Below are positions 55,979-64,000 of a stretch of 64,000 bases of DNA, one piece after another. This DNA comes from Chthoniobacter flavus Ellin428. Lineage in GTDB: Bacteria > Verrucomicrobiota > Verrucomicrobiia > Chthoniobacterales > Chthoniobacteraceae. A model generated the notes under the pieces. That model was not told where the DNA came from. It ran no database searches and saw only the letters and a list, made by a program, of their open reading frames with translations. Within the stretch, counting starts at the first letter, position 1; each line of letters opens with the position of its first letter. Where the stretch lies: contig NZ_ABVL01000020.1 of assembly GCF_000173075.1 (NCBI RefSeq), forward strand, positions 62,001-126,000, given 5' to 3'. Position numbers and translations under genes: made by a program.

Positions 55979-56931
55979 TCAGGGACGTCGTGCGGTGAGG
56001 CGCATGACGATGGGCATGGGCATGCCTGCGGGCGGTGGACCGTCGAGTTGGATGTTGTTCAGGACGTTCTGAACGGCTTCATCGAGGTTGCGGTCACCGG
56101 TCGAAGTATCGAGTTTGCTGCGATAGATATGGCCGCTCGGATCGGACCAGACGCGGACCTGCACCTTGAGGCTGGCCTTTTTGGTCCGGTCATTATTCCG
56201 CAGGGCGCTGGCGACTTTGCTTTGCACCCGGTAGGCGAAATCTCCCCACTTGCTGCCGCCGTTGCCGGAGCGCGCGCCGCCGAAGCCGCCACCATCGCCG
56301 CTATTGCCGAGACCGGCGATACCGGGACCGTTGCCCTTGACTCCGGTGCCCAGCGCTTCCTTCGGCGGTGCGGCGGGTTTGGGGGCCTCTTCCTTTTTCT
56401 CGGCGGGCGCCGCTTCCTGCATCTTTTCCTCCTTCGGAGGCGGAGGCGGCCGCTTGACTGGAGGAGGCGGGGGCGGAGGTGGAGGCGGGGGTAAAGTGAT
56501 TGTCGTAACTCGCTCCGGCGCCTTGGAAAGGGCGGAGGAAGGCTTGGCCGAATGCAGACGTAAGCGACGCCCGCGCCGAGAAGTGCGACGACACCGATGA
56601 CGATTTTCGTCCGGTGCTTGCCGAAGAAGCCCCCGTCGTCTCCCTCGTCGACCAGTTTATCGTAATGGTGCACTTGGGGCTGAGCTGGTTTTGCCGGACG
56701 AGCCGGGCCGGCGGCGCCAGCGGGACGGCGACGCGGGGCGATCTTGCGCTTTTTCATCGGACGGCGTGTCACGCCTTGCGCGGCGCTGTTCTTCGGGGCA
56801 GGCGTTGCACTCCCCGTGGGCTCCGTGATACTGGACTCCGTCGTAGATTCAGGCGTGAGCTCCGGTCCGTCGCTATCGGCGGGCAGGTTCGCGGGATCGT
56901 CGAGTTGATCGTTCATGGCAGCGGGTGGCAT
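55979..56931 (-). CDS. TonB-like energy-transducing protein with apparent frameshift
   Basis: The N-terminal frame (from ATG 56931 or 56916) is polar and Pro-rich with one membrane helix (IVIGVVALLGAGVAYV). The sequence then continues in another frame (KAPERVTTITLPPPP..., a run of Pro with VKRPPPPPKEEK). Its C-terminal domain (FAYRVQSKVASALRNNDRTK, GHIYRSKLDTSTGDRNLDEA) ends in MRLTARRP at 55979. Helix, proline-rich spacer and C-terminal TonB-type domain match TonB. The shift is a missing base near 56551-56559. Without restoring it, the transmembrane and C-terminal parts are separate frames (56059-56931 and 55979-56422). The gene directly follows exbD. It should carry proton-motive energy to an outer-membrane partner, here presumably TpsB or the porin. 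Confidence 0.75.
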
Positions 56932-57330
56932 TTACTTCTTCGGCTTGGTGGCCAGGCCGATGTTCGTGATGCCCACCCGGCCACAGGCATCGAGCACGTC
57001 CATGATCGTCTGATAGGGCGTCCCGGTATCTCCCCGCACGACGACCGGAAACTCGGGCGTCTTCGCCTTGATGGCGCCGAGCTTGGTCTCGAGATCGCTG
57101 AGATTAGTTGCCTCGGCGTTGAGCTTGATGTTACCGGAGTTATCCACCGTGATGGCCTGCATCTTCGGGCCATCCATCTTCGATGGAGCACCGGCGCTCG
57201 GCAGGTTTACCTTCACGCCCTGCACACCGGCCGTCGTCATGATGATGAAAATCAAGAGCAACACCAGGTAGAGGTCCACCATGGGTGTCACATTGATATC
57301 GTCGTAGGACTTGTCGTCGCCGGCTTGCAT
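56932..57330 (-). CDS. exbD: ExbD/TolR-type proton channel subunit
   Basis: From ATG 57330 the product is 132 aa. It has an N-terminal cytoplasmic stub, one membrane helix (VDLYLVLLLIFIIMTTAGV, residues about 18-36) and a periplasmic domain (ITVDNSGNIKLNAEATNLSD..., TIMDVLDACGRVGITNIGLAT). The conserved DINVTPMVD motif (11-19) keeps the Asp (D19) that carries protons in ExbD. The frame extends upstream to 57528, but those residues are the shadow of exbB. It lies 13 bases after the exbB-type gene and is followed immediately by the TonB-like gene, whose start abuts its stop. Confidence 0.92.
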   Translation of the reverse strand: MQAGDDKSYDDINVTPMVDLYLVLLLIFIIMTTAGVQGVKVNLPSAGAPSKMDGPKMQAITVDNSGNIKLNAEATNLSDLETKLGAIKAKTPEFPVVVRGDTGTPYQTIMDVLDACGRVGITNIGLATKPKK

Positions 57331-57343
57331 CGGAGTGTCTGGT

Positions 57344-59248
57344 TTAGTGTTCGCTGATGCTGCTCTCTTCGTAGTCGCCGTGTTCCTCGGGATAGAATTC
57401 CGCGACCTTGGCGACGAATTCGTCGATGAAGACGTGCATGTCGCTGATGGCATCCTTGATGCGCGTGCTGATGTAGCTGTAGGCAAACAGCGACGGAATC
57501 GCGACCGCGAGACCGGCCACCGTGGCAAGGAGCGCGCCGGCGATACCCGGCGCGATCGAGTTCACCTCGACCTGGCCGGATTTCGCGATGACCGCGAAGG
57601 TGATCATAACGCCGATGACGGTGCCGAGCAGACCGAGATAAGGGCCGCCGGCGATGCCGATGGTGAGGAAGACGAGGCTGCTGTTGAGCTTCTGTGTTTC
57701 GCGCACGACGCCGCCATCGAGGGTGGCCTTGATGGCTTGCATGGAGCGACCGGAAAGCCCGCAGAATTCCTCCGAACTCACGCGGTCCTGAATTTCCGAA
57801 GAACCGATCTGGTAAAGATGATAGAGCGGCGACTGACGCAGGAGCTTCTGCTGGTTGGGCGAGGCTTTGCCGCCCATGCTGTTGATGCTTTCTTCACTGC
57901 CGTGGTCGAGCACGTGCAAATTCGAGGCGAGTTCTTCCCACTGCGGGAGGAAGGCCTTCGTCGCCTTGCTGATCCGGCCCAGATACATGAGTTTGAGCAC
58001 GGCAACCGCGCCGCCGATGAGGGCGAGGACGGAGCACAGGAAGATCACCGCCCAACCGTCCGGGGTGAGCGACTTCGAGATGTCGGAGATGAGCGAAAGA
58101 TGCTTGGTCAGTTCGTTCTCGCTACCTTTTCCAGAGGCTTCGTCCGGTCCGAGGTTCAGCGCCTTCGCGGCCTTATCGCCACCCGCCTGGGTGATGACGG
58201 CGAGCTTAAAAAACCCGGGCGCGCGCGCGACCTTGGAAATCTCCAATTCGTCTAGATCGCCGGCAAAACCAAGTTCACCCTCTTCGGTGGATCCAGGTTG
58301 GCCGTCGCGACCCAGCAACGACTGCGAGTTTAGCGCAGGAATCTTGGCGGCAAGTGTCGCATAGCTTTCGCCATCCAGATAAACTTTAATATCCGCCGCC
58401 GTGGCCACCACGGCGATGTGATGCCATGCTCCCGCCGCGATGGGCTGTCCGTCCGGGCTGCGCTGCGTGCCGCCCGCGCCGGTGACTTCCACATAGGGAA
58501 TGCCGTTATTGAGACCGATGACGAGACCGTTCCCGTTGTCATGCCGGCTGAAGATAGCGGCGTTGGCGGCTAACACGGCGGGCTTGACCCATGCCGACCA
58601 GGTAAGCACCTGGCCTTCACTCCAGGCAAGCGAAGGGGACTTCGGCAGGGTGACGGAATTCTTGCCGCTGAACCGCTGGCCGCCGCTGATCAGTGAACCG
58701 TCGACCGCCGTGCCATTCGTTGCCGCATTGTTGGCATTGCCGGTGGAATCCTTCGGTGGGGTGTTCTTCTCGGCAAAATGATAGACGAGAACCGTGTCGG
58801 TGTCGTAGGTAGCCTTGGACTCCTCCACGCGCAGCGTGTTCTGACTGGCGTTGCCGTAGTACAGCCAAAAGGTGAAGGGGGTGCCGCCCTTCAAATCCGG
58901 CACTTTGACCCAGACATAGGCTTCATTCAGCATGCTATCGAAACGCTCGATATGAAAGGAGAGCGGCGTCTTGTCGTCGGCAGCGACGAAACGGATATCG
59001 CTGGCGTCGTCGCGCACCGAGTTGAATTGGAAATTGTTTTCGGACAGGCGAATCAGCACGACCGCGGTGACCGGCGCGTCGCCGGTGTTCAAGCCCGCGG
59101 CGGCCGGGTCGATGGTGATCTTCTTGCGAATGGTCCATTCCGGATTCCACCACGCGTGGGCAGAGGCGGAGATGGAGAAGAGGCCGAGAAGGCTGAGAAA
59201 CAGCAGCTTCAGAAAGCGGGCCTTCGCTGGAGATTCGGTGGTGGGCAT
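57344..59248 (-). CDS. exbB: ExbB/TolQ-type channel fused to DUF2341 and LamG domains
   Basis: This 634-aa protein has a signal peptide (residues 1-32) and a DUF2341-type domain (33-140; WWNPEWTIRKKITID, FWLYYGNASQ). A LamG/concanavalin-like domain follows (151-340; WHHIAVVATAADIKVYLDGE, DLDELEISKVAR), then a linker and three membrane helices (398-421, 527-550, 567-590). The last part carries the ExbB signature (LGLLGTVIGVMITF, NSIAPGIAGALLATVAGL). The usual ExbB is about 240 aa. Here a periplasmic sugar-binding-like head is joined to the proton channel. It stands between the TpsB and exbD genes in one operon. Which ligand the head binds is unknown. Confidence 0.9.
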   Translation of the reverse strand: MPTTESPAKARFLKLLFLSLLGLFSISASAHAWWNPEWTIRKKITIDPAAAGLNTGDAPVTAVVLIRLSENNFQFNSVRDDASDIRFVAADDKTPLSFHIERFDSMLNEAYVWVKVPDLKGGTPFTFWLYYGNASQNTLRVEESKATYDTDTVLVYHFAEKNTPPKDSTGNANNAATNGTAVDGSLISGGQRFSGKNSVTLPKSPSLAWSEGQVLTWSAWVKPAVLAANAAIFSRHDNGNGLVIGLNNGIPYVEVTGAGGTQRSPDGQPIAAGAWHHIAVVATAADIKVYLDGESYATLAAKIPALNSQSLLGRDGQPGSTEEGELGFAGDLDELEISKVARAPGFFKLAVITQAGGDKAAKALNLGPDEASGKGSENELTKHLSLISDISKSLTPDGWAVIFLCSVLALIGGAVAVLKLMYLGRISKATKAFLPQWEELASNLHVLDHGSEESINSMGGKASPNQQKLLRQSPLYHLYQIGSSEIQDRVSSEEFCGLSGRSMQAIKATLDGGVVRETQKLNSSLVFLTIGIAGGPYLGLLGTVIGVMITFAVIAKSGQVEVNSIAPGIAGALLATVAGLAVAIPSLFAYSYISTRIKDAISDMHVFIDEFVAKVAEFYPEEHGDYEESSISEH

Positions 59249-59284
59249 GCGGTTAGGTGTTGAAAGCGGCAGGTGGAGCGTGAG

Positions 59285-61027
59285 TTAGAAGTCGGCCCAG
59301 ACGCGGAAAGTGAAGAGCCAGTCATGGGCGACCGTGTGGGTCTGGCTGGTCAGCGGAAGACCGGCGTCGATGGAACCGTTCAGATGGTCAAAGAGGTGGA
59401 TGCGGCTGCCGGCGCCGACGCTGGCCAGCGTCCAATGCGAATCCTGCTCCGGAAGCGGATCGTTGATGGTGACGTAGCCGTAGTCGAAAAAGGTATAGAT
59501 ACGCCAATCGCCGGAGTCTTTTCGGAGCCAGTCGATGAGGTTCGGACTGCGAAACTCGACGGAGCCGATAAAGGCGTTGTCGCCCGGGACTTCACCTTCG
59601 AGATAGCCGCGTACACTGCTCAAACCGCCGGCGCTGAATTGCTCGGCGCTGAGCAAGGGTTGATCGGCGATCTGCGCCTGGATCTTGCCCATGACCTGGA
59701 AGCCGCCGGGAAGATCGTGTTCGTGCGCGAGATCACCACGGAAATAGATGAAGTCGCCCCGGGCGTTGAAGCGGCTGTTGTCGAAGCTCGTTTCGCTGCT
59801 GCCCATGCCGCGAAAGTGAAAATAGACGGCCGCATTCAGGTCGGTCGAGTAAGGCAGAATATTCTTTTCCTTGTCGGCCCGGCCGATCCAACTGCCGTTG
59901 TAAGCAATACTGAAAGGATAATAACTCGTCGGCGTCGAAGTCGTATCGAGGCCGAGCAGGACATTTTGCTCGTAGTGCTTGTAGTCGATGCCGAGGCTGA
60001 GCGAGTGGACGTAATCCTTGAGTGGCGGCAGGGTGAATCCCGCGCGGAGACCGATCGTTTCGCCTTTGCCCGCGACGGCGGCTCCGCTGAGCGTGGAGAC
60101 ATCGGAGTCCTGCTTCGTTCCTTGCAGAGTCAGGGTAAATCCTTCCAGGCCCGGGAAGCGTGCGAGATAATAAGCGGAAATGACTTTGACGTCGGCGGTG
60201 TTTTCCGGGGCCACCTGGAAGCTGACGCCCGCGGCGTGGCCGAGTTGCCAAAGGTTGCTATAGCTAATACCGCCATTGATCCGCAGTTGAGTCGTATCCG
60301 GGCTGTAGCGGTTGTTCAGTTCGAGGCTGCCGTGCAGGGGGAGGGTATCCTTGACGTTGAGATCGATATCATAGGTGCCAGGCTCTGCGCCGGGATGCAT
60401 GTTCGGCGTCACGCGACGGTCCGGCCATTGATTCAAGGCGATGGTTTCTCGCGTGAGGTCATTGAAATTGGGCACCTTTCCTTCGGCGATCGAAGGCATG
60501 GCCTTGCGAATGGCATCAAGGGAGAAATAGCGCGAACCCTTCACGCGCAGCCGTCCAACGGTGGCTTCAACCACTTCCAGAAAGACCACGCCGCCACGGC
60601 CGGTCTGGCTGGGGATCTGGACGGATACCGTCTGGTAACCTCGAGCGTGATACACTTTTTCCAAAGTGGCGGCGGCTTGCTCGACGTCCTTCTCCGTTCG
60701 TCCCGGGCCGAGGAAAGGATAGACGGTATCACCGATTTCCGCCGGTGTTAGAAGCTTCGAACCACTAACTCGATATTCTCGAATGAAGAAAGTGCGCGTC
60801 GAAACGGGGGCCGCGTTGGGATTTGACCCGCCGGCCGTTGGCGTCATGGCGGGAGCCGGGGTCGGCTCGGGTTTTCGCGGCGCCGTGTAGTCGGTGATCG
60901 TTTCGGCGGAAACTACGGAAAGCCCGGCCCAGCATGGCAGAATTGCCAATACGAGGATAATCAGACGTTGCTTTGCATAGCCGGCCGGGACCATGGATCG
61001 AAGTTGTGATTGCGAAGGCACATCCAT
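59285..61027 (-). CDS. TpsB-type outer-membrane transporter (ShlB/FhaC/HecB family)
   Basis: The 580-aa protein has an N-terminal signal (RLIILVLAILPCWAGLSVVSA, residues about 20-41), a linker, two POTRA-type domains (about 78-160 and 165-240; FFIREYRVSGSKLLTPAEIG, LRVKGSRYFSLDAIRKAMPS) and a beta-barrel (about 250-580). The barrel has the VRGYLEGE motif (472-479) that stabilises loop L6 in FhaC-like transporters. It ends in Phe. It exports TpsA proteins carrying a TPS domain. It is the first gene of the operon that ends with the giant TpsA and Sel1 genes. The ATG at 61027 is followed by others in frame, so the start may be internal (for example residue 12). Confidence 0.93.
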   Translation of the reverse strand: MDVPSQSQLRSMVPAGYAKQRLIILVLAILPCWAGLSVVSAETITDYTAPRKPEPTPAPAMTPTAGGSNPNAAPVSTRTFFIREYRVSGSKLLTPAEIGDTVYPFLGPGRTEKDVEQAAATLEKVYHARGYQTVSVQIPSQTGRGGVVFLEVVEATVGRLRVKGSRYFSLDAIRKAMPSIAEGKVPNFNDLTRETIALNQWPDRRVTPNMHPGAEPGTYDIDLNVKDTLPLHGSLELNNRYSPDTTQLRINGGISYSNLWQLGHAAGVSFQVAPENTADVKVISAYYLARFPGLEGFTLTLQGTKQDSDVSTLSGAAVAGKGETIGLRAGFTLPPLKDYVHSLSLGIDYKHYEQNVLLGLDTTSTPTSYYPFSIAYNGSWIGRADKEKNILPYSTDLNAAVYFHFRGMGSSETSFDNSRFNARGDFIYFRGDLAHEHDLPGGFQVMGKIQAQIADQPLLSAEQFSAGGLSSVRGYLEGEVPGDNAFIGSVEFRSPNLIDWLRKDSGDWRIYTFFDYGYVTINDPLPEQDSHWTLASVGAGSRIHLFDHLNGSIDAGLPLTSQTHTVAHDWLFTFRVWADF

Positions 61028-61802
61028 GCACCCTGGCGAAAAATCAGACGTTACGATGACTTAGTTAGATGGTTAAAGGATTCGGAAATAACAGGAATAC
61101 GAATGCGCCTTCGCGGGCATCGACAAACGGCCCGAATGTTACTCTGGCGTGCTAGGGGCGCCCAACTGCTTTATTGTAACATCTATGTGACGACCATGAC
61201 GCCGGAAGGACCACGGGCACAGAGGTGGCGAACCGTTCTTTGATCGTGGCTATAGAGAATATCGCTACCGAATGTTACGATTGCGTTACGGAATTCGCCG
61301 AGATGCCATCGAGGGCATTGGGCGTAATTATCCGTAAGGGAGGGCGGCAACCGCTTCTTCCATCCATGCTCTATCTGAGGTGTGGGTCGGACCTTTCCCG
61401 ATGGTGTCGCCTTATTCGCTGGTGCGACATCCACGTTGCCGGAGGCGGAATGAACCGAACGCCGATTCAGCTTCCAGTCAATCGACGCGCGATTGTCCAA
61501 CGGTGGTGCGTTTTGTGACCTGGAGTTCACATGACTGTGATATTCCCAACATGGAATTCGTGCACATTCTCCGCCTTCATGCCCATTCACTGCTCCGCCG
61601 ATGACGACTTCACTCGCTGGCGAATCCCTCAACGAGGGCCGGCGCTTGACTCAACGCAAGTTCAACAACGACCTCCGCTAAGGCCCGTTGGCGGCAACAT
61701 CATGGCAGGTCGCCGTCCCGGGGATAGCCGTTTTCCGATGCGGATACCTCAAGTTGTGGCTCGCAAAGTGCCGTTTCAGTCGTAAATCCTTTATCCGAAC
61801 GA
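61028..61802. other. 775-base region without recognisable gene
   Basis: This gap lies between the divergent tpsB and gspL starts and must contain promoters for both. Several short frames are open (for example 61183-61632 minus and 61225-61518 plus), but none has coding character or a familiar motif. The sequence CCGAATGTTAC occurs twice (near 61133 and 61269) and GTTACGAT-type elements recur. These may be regulator sites. Confidence 0.6.
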
Positions 61803-63023
61803 ATGAAACGCCCCTCCGACGCTCTTTTTTCTCTGACGCCGCAAGCCGAAGGCTGGGCCGTGTGGCGTGATGCCCAGCGTCAGCACGTTGCCCCGACGCT
61901 GTCCGAGGCGTTGGCTTTGCTGCCGGGAGCGAGCGCGTTCGAGTTTGCGATGCCGTGCTATCCGCTGATCATCGAGCGCTTGCGCCTGCCAGCGACCGAG
62001 CGCGAGGACCTGGCCGGCATGATGCAGCTTCAGTGGGAGAAGTCGCTGCCTTTCTCCCCGGAGGAGATCGTTGGCGCATTCATGGTGCTGGGGTCGACGG
62101 ACGGCGACTCGGTGGTTTGGTCGGTGGCGGCGGCGCTGGATTCGTTGGCGGAATTTGACGAGACGTGGAGCAAGGCGAACCGCTGGCCGCAACGCGTGGC
62201 GCCCTATGTGTGTCACGTGGCGGCGTCTTGCCCGGCAGGCGAGACGGTACTGGTCCTCTATGTCGAACAGCGGCATTGGGTGGTGGCCGTCGTGGAAGAC
62301 CGGCGACCGGGTTGGGTGCAAGTGATGTCGGCTTCGGATGCGGCGGGCTTTGCCACGGAGTTTCCGTCGCTCATGCTCACCCTGGGAATGGACGACGTGC
62401 CCTCCGAATTTGCGCGGGTGCTGGTGGCTCCGGAAATCGTCGGTTGTGAAGATACTTTGCGTTCGGTGACACAGGCGCCGATCGAGGCGTTGCCGCTGAT
62501 CACACCCGCGGCCCAGGTGGACATCGATCTGCTGCCGCCGCACTGGCAGGTCTCCGCGCAGCAGCATCAGCAGGGGAAGGCCTGGCGAAAGCGTGCGCTG
62601 GCGGTTGCGGCGGTTTGTCTGGTTTTCGTCGTCGCCGGGATCGTCGATCTCCTCGTGCTGCAATACCAGTCTTCGCGCCTCGAGTCCGAATTGAAGGCGC
62701 AACGCCCGGCCTTGAGCCTCTTGCAGACCCGGCAGGCGCGCTTCAATTCCCTGGCCCCGGCGGTCGATCCTCATCACTACGCGATTGAGTTGCTCTTTCT
62801 GTTGAACCGCTGTCTACCGGGCGAATCGGTGCGCCTCACGGAATTCGACCAGATGCCACAGGAGTGGCGCGTGGTTGGCGAAGCCGCCTCCGCGAGCCAG
62901 GCCATCGACTATCTGTCGCGGCTGAAGCACGATCCCGACTTGGGCGCGGGTGATATCAGCGCCGATCCACCGCGGTTGCTGGCCAATGAGAAGGCCCAAT
63001 TTCAAGTCATCGGCAAGCCATGA
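61803..63023 (+). CDS. gspL: GspL-like inner-membrane protein
   Basis: The 406-aa protein has a cytoplasmic actin-like PilM/GspL domain (residues about 1-240; MMQLQWEKSLPFSPEEI, VVWSVAAALDSL), then IDLLPPHW (241-248, similar to the PilN INLLP motif), one membrane helix (265-287) and a periplasmic ferredoxin-like domain (about 300-406). This is the GspL layout, equal to PilM plus PilN in one chain. GspL recruits the ATPase GspE to the inner-membrane platform. It overlaps gspM by 4 bases. The other gsp genes lie elsewhere in the window, so the platform is encoded apart from the ATPase and pseudopilins. Confidence 0.85.
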   Translation: MKRPSDALFSLTPQAEGWAVWRDAQRQHVAPTLSEALALLPGASAFEFAMPCYPLIIERLRLPATEREDLAGMMQLQWEKSLPFSPEEIVGAFMVLGSTDGDSVVWSVAAALDSLAEFDETWSKANRWPQRVAPYVCHVAASCPAGETVLVLYVEQRHWVVAVVEDRRPGWVQVMSASDAAGFATEFPSLMLTLGMDDVPSEFARVLVAPEIVGCEDTLRSVTQAPIEALPLITPAAQVDIDLLPPHWQVSAQQHQQGKAWRKRALAVAAVCLVFVVAGIVDLLVLQYQSSRLESELKAQRPALSLLQTRQARFNSLAPAVDPHHYAIELLFLLNRCLPGESVRLTEFDQMPQEWRVVGEAASASQAIDYLSRLKHDPDLGAGDISADPPRLLANEKAQFQVIGKP

Positions 63024-63550
63024 GTCGTAACCTGTCCTCACGCGAAAAAGTCCTGGCAATCATCGTTGCCGCGATCGTCGGAATCGGCGGCACGCTCATT
63101 CTCGTGCAGTCTTATACCAGCAAGCGCGCGGCCTTGACGGTGCAGATCGCCTCGCAAAAAAAGCAGCTCCGTTCCATGCACGAAGTGCTGGCGCAAAGCG
63201 AGATGTGGGCGCAGCGCGATCAATGGCTGGACGCGAAACAGCCGCGAATGGAAAATCCCGACACGGCAGGCGTGCAACTGCTCAACTCCGTGCTGGAACT
63301 GGCGCGGAAGCATGAGGTGCTGCCCGAGAATCCGACGATCCGGACGCCGGAATCGCGGCCGAATTGTATCTCGGTGGTACTCGAGATCGAGACCAAGAGT
63401 CCGTGGTCGCCGCTGGTCGAGTTTCTCCAGGAGTTGCAGACGCCCGAGCAATTCATCGCCATCGAAAGCGCCAATCTCAAGGTCGATCCTGCCGATGCCA
63501 CCCAGGTGCGCGGTCATTTCAAAATAGCCCGCTGGTATGCTCCGAAGTAA
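63020..63550 (+). CDS. gspM: GspM/PilO-like inner-membrane protein
   Basis: This 176-aa protein has one N-terminal membrane helix (VLAIIVAAIVGIGGTLILV, residues about 10-28). A coiled-coil stretch (KRAALTVQIASQKKQLRSMHEV) follows, then a periplasmic ferredoxin-like domain (about 100-176; SVVLEIETKSPWSPLVEFLQEL). This is typical of GspM and PilO, which pair with GspL/PilN. It starts in the ATGA overlap with gspL and overlaps the next gene by 14 bases. The bitopic layout and gene order support the identification. Confidence 0.85.
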   Translation: MSRNLSSREKVLAIIVAAIVGIGGTLILVQSYTSKRAALTVQIASQKKQLRSMHEVLAQSEMWAQRDQWLDAKQPRMENPDTAGVQLLNSVLELARKHEVLPENPTIRTPESRPNCISVVLEIETKSPWSPLVEFLQELQTPEQFIAIESANLKVDPADATQVRGHFKIARWYAPK

Positions 63551-64000
63551 ATTCACTTCTGCAGGCGCTGTCCCTGGTCTCGTTCTTGTCGCGGTGCTGG
63601 CCACCCAATTGCTGCCGTCTTTGGCAGAAGATACTTTGCCCTCGGCTTTACCGAAGGATCGCTACGCTTCGTTGCGCGCCCGTTCGCCCTTCGCCCTGGC
63701 CACGGTTGCCGTCGCGACACCGGCACCGCAGGCGTCGTTTGCCGCCAATTGGTATGTCAGCGGCGTCGCGCGGCTCGGGGACGACTATTTCGTGACCATC
63801 AAGGGCCGCGATCTCTCGACGGAGTTCACGCTCTTCGCCAGCGAGGCCGTCGATGGCGTCACCCTGGCGAGCGTCAATTGGTCGGATCAGGTCGGCAAGA
63901 GCACGGTCATCCTGAAGAAGGGGACGGAGACCGCGCGCCTGGAGTTCAATGAAGCGCAATTGCGGGCGCCAGCAGCCGCGGCGACCGCCGGCGGGAATCA
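63537..64000 (+). CDS. Secreted GspC/PilP-like protein, paralogue of 35861 (cut by right edge)
   Basis: From ATG 63537 the frame runs open to the end of the window (about 154 codons). A signal peptide (LVLVAVLATQLLPSLA) is followed by RARSPFALATVAVAT, SFAANWYVSGVARLGDDYFVTI and KGTETARLEFNEAQLR. Nearly every landmark also occurs in the 35861 gene, so the two are duplicates within the secretion gene set. It overlaps gspM by 14 bases, which ties it to the inner-membrane platform and supports a GspC- or PilP-like connector role. The C-terminus is outside the window. Confidence 0.65.
   Translation, partial: MLRSKFTSAGAVPGLVLVAVLATQLLPSLAEDTLPSALPKDRYASLRARSPFALATVAVATPAPQASFAANWYVSGVARLGDDYFVTIKGRDLSTEFTLFASEAVDGVTLASVNWSDQVGKSTVILKKGTETARLEFNEAQLRAPAAAATAGGN

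Noticed and set aside
56540..56562. Programmed frameshift in the TonB-like gene
   Set aside because: No slippery heptamer is visible at the site; an indel is simpler, and two similar shifts occur elsewhere in the window.
59273..60751. 492-aa plus-strand frame
   Set aside because: It is antisense to TpsB, which has POTRA and VRGY motifs.
61183..61632. Possible gene in the tpsB-gspL gap
   Set aside because: Short frame with no motif, biased composition or coupling to a neighbour.
1..64000. CRISPR, tRNA, rRNA, insertion sequence, prophage
   Set aside because: I saw no spaced direct-repeat array, cloverleaf, rRNA core sequence, transposase or integrase motif.

Overview
The window reads as a chromosomal segment of a Verrucomicrobiota bacterium, probably from the Chthoniobacter/Terrimicrobium side (Spartobacteria). 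The grounds are a Verru_Chthon prepilin-like cassette, a TIGR02597-like secreted protein, PEP-CTERM proteins, a DUF1800/DUF1501 pair and very large secreted beta-rich proteins. The DNA is GC-rich and densely coding. Almost no start codon that I inspected has a recognisable Shine-Dalgarno sequence. I see no rRNA, tRNA, CRISPR array, transposase, integrase or phage module. These family names come from my reading of motifs, not from searches.

Layout. 1-3.5 kb: Verru_Chthon cassette genes in transcription order B, C, A (minus strand; A runs off the left edge). 3.9-9.0 kb (plus): a TIGR02597-like protein, a PEP-CTERM protein, a strong terminator, a PQQ-type sugar dehydrogenase fused to a DNRLRE domain, and a second DNRLRE protein with a PEP-CTERM tail. 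9.1-20.4 kb (minus): a giant DUF1800 protein (about 3,000 aa, with PA14 and FCCH-like repeats), DUF1501, and a small anchored protein with a pseudopilin-G-like C-terminus. DUF1800 and DUF1501 both carry apparent frameshifts. 20.6-31.3 kb: a GspD-type secretin, a small lipoprotein, a small secreted protein, an all-helical protein with a central hydrophobic hairpin, a single-TM protein, a 1.2-kb-residue secreted LamG protein with one CxxCH motif, and an AraC-type regulator.

31.4-40.2 kb: a GspE/PilB ATPase (minus) diverges from gspH-I-J-K (plus), followed by a small secreted GspC/PilP-like protein and a kelch/BACON-type giant. 40.2-61.0 kb (minus): one tightly packed run of eight genes, transcribed in the order TpsB transporter, ExbB (fused to DUF2341 and LamG), ExbD, TonB-like, porin, coiled-coil periplasmic protein, 3,997-aa TpsA adhesin, Sel1-repeat protein. 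61.8-64 kb (plus): gspL-gspM and a paralogue of the GspC-like protein from 35.9 kb.

How they work together. The type II secretion/pilus-like machinery is dispersed: secretin, ATPase, minor pseudopilins and GspL/M lie in four separate places, and GspF and GspG are not in the window. It could export the large signal-peptide proteins encoded between its parts. The most interesting unit is the 41-61 kb operon. It joins two-partner secretion to its own proton-motive-force complex (ExbB-ExbD-TonB) and a porin, which suggests an energised outer-membrane export or display system for one giant filamentous adhesin. Three apparent single-base frameshifts (DUF1501, DUF1800, TonB) need read-level checking before any of these genes is called broken.
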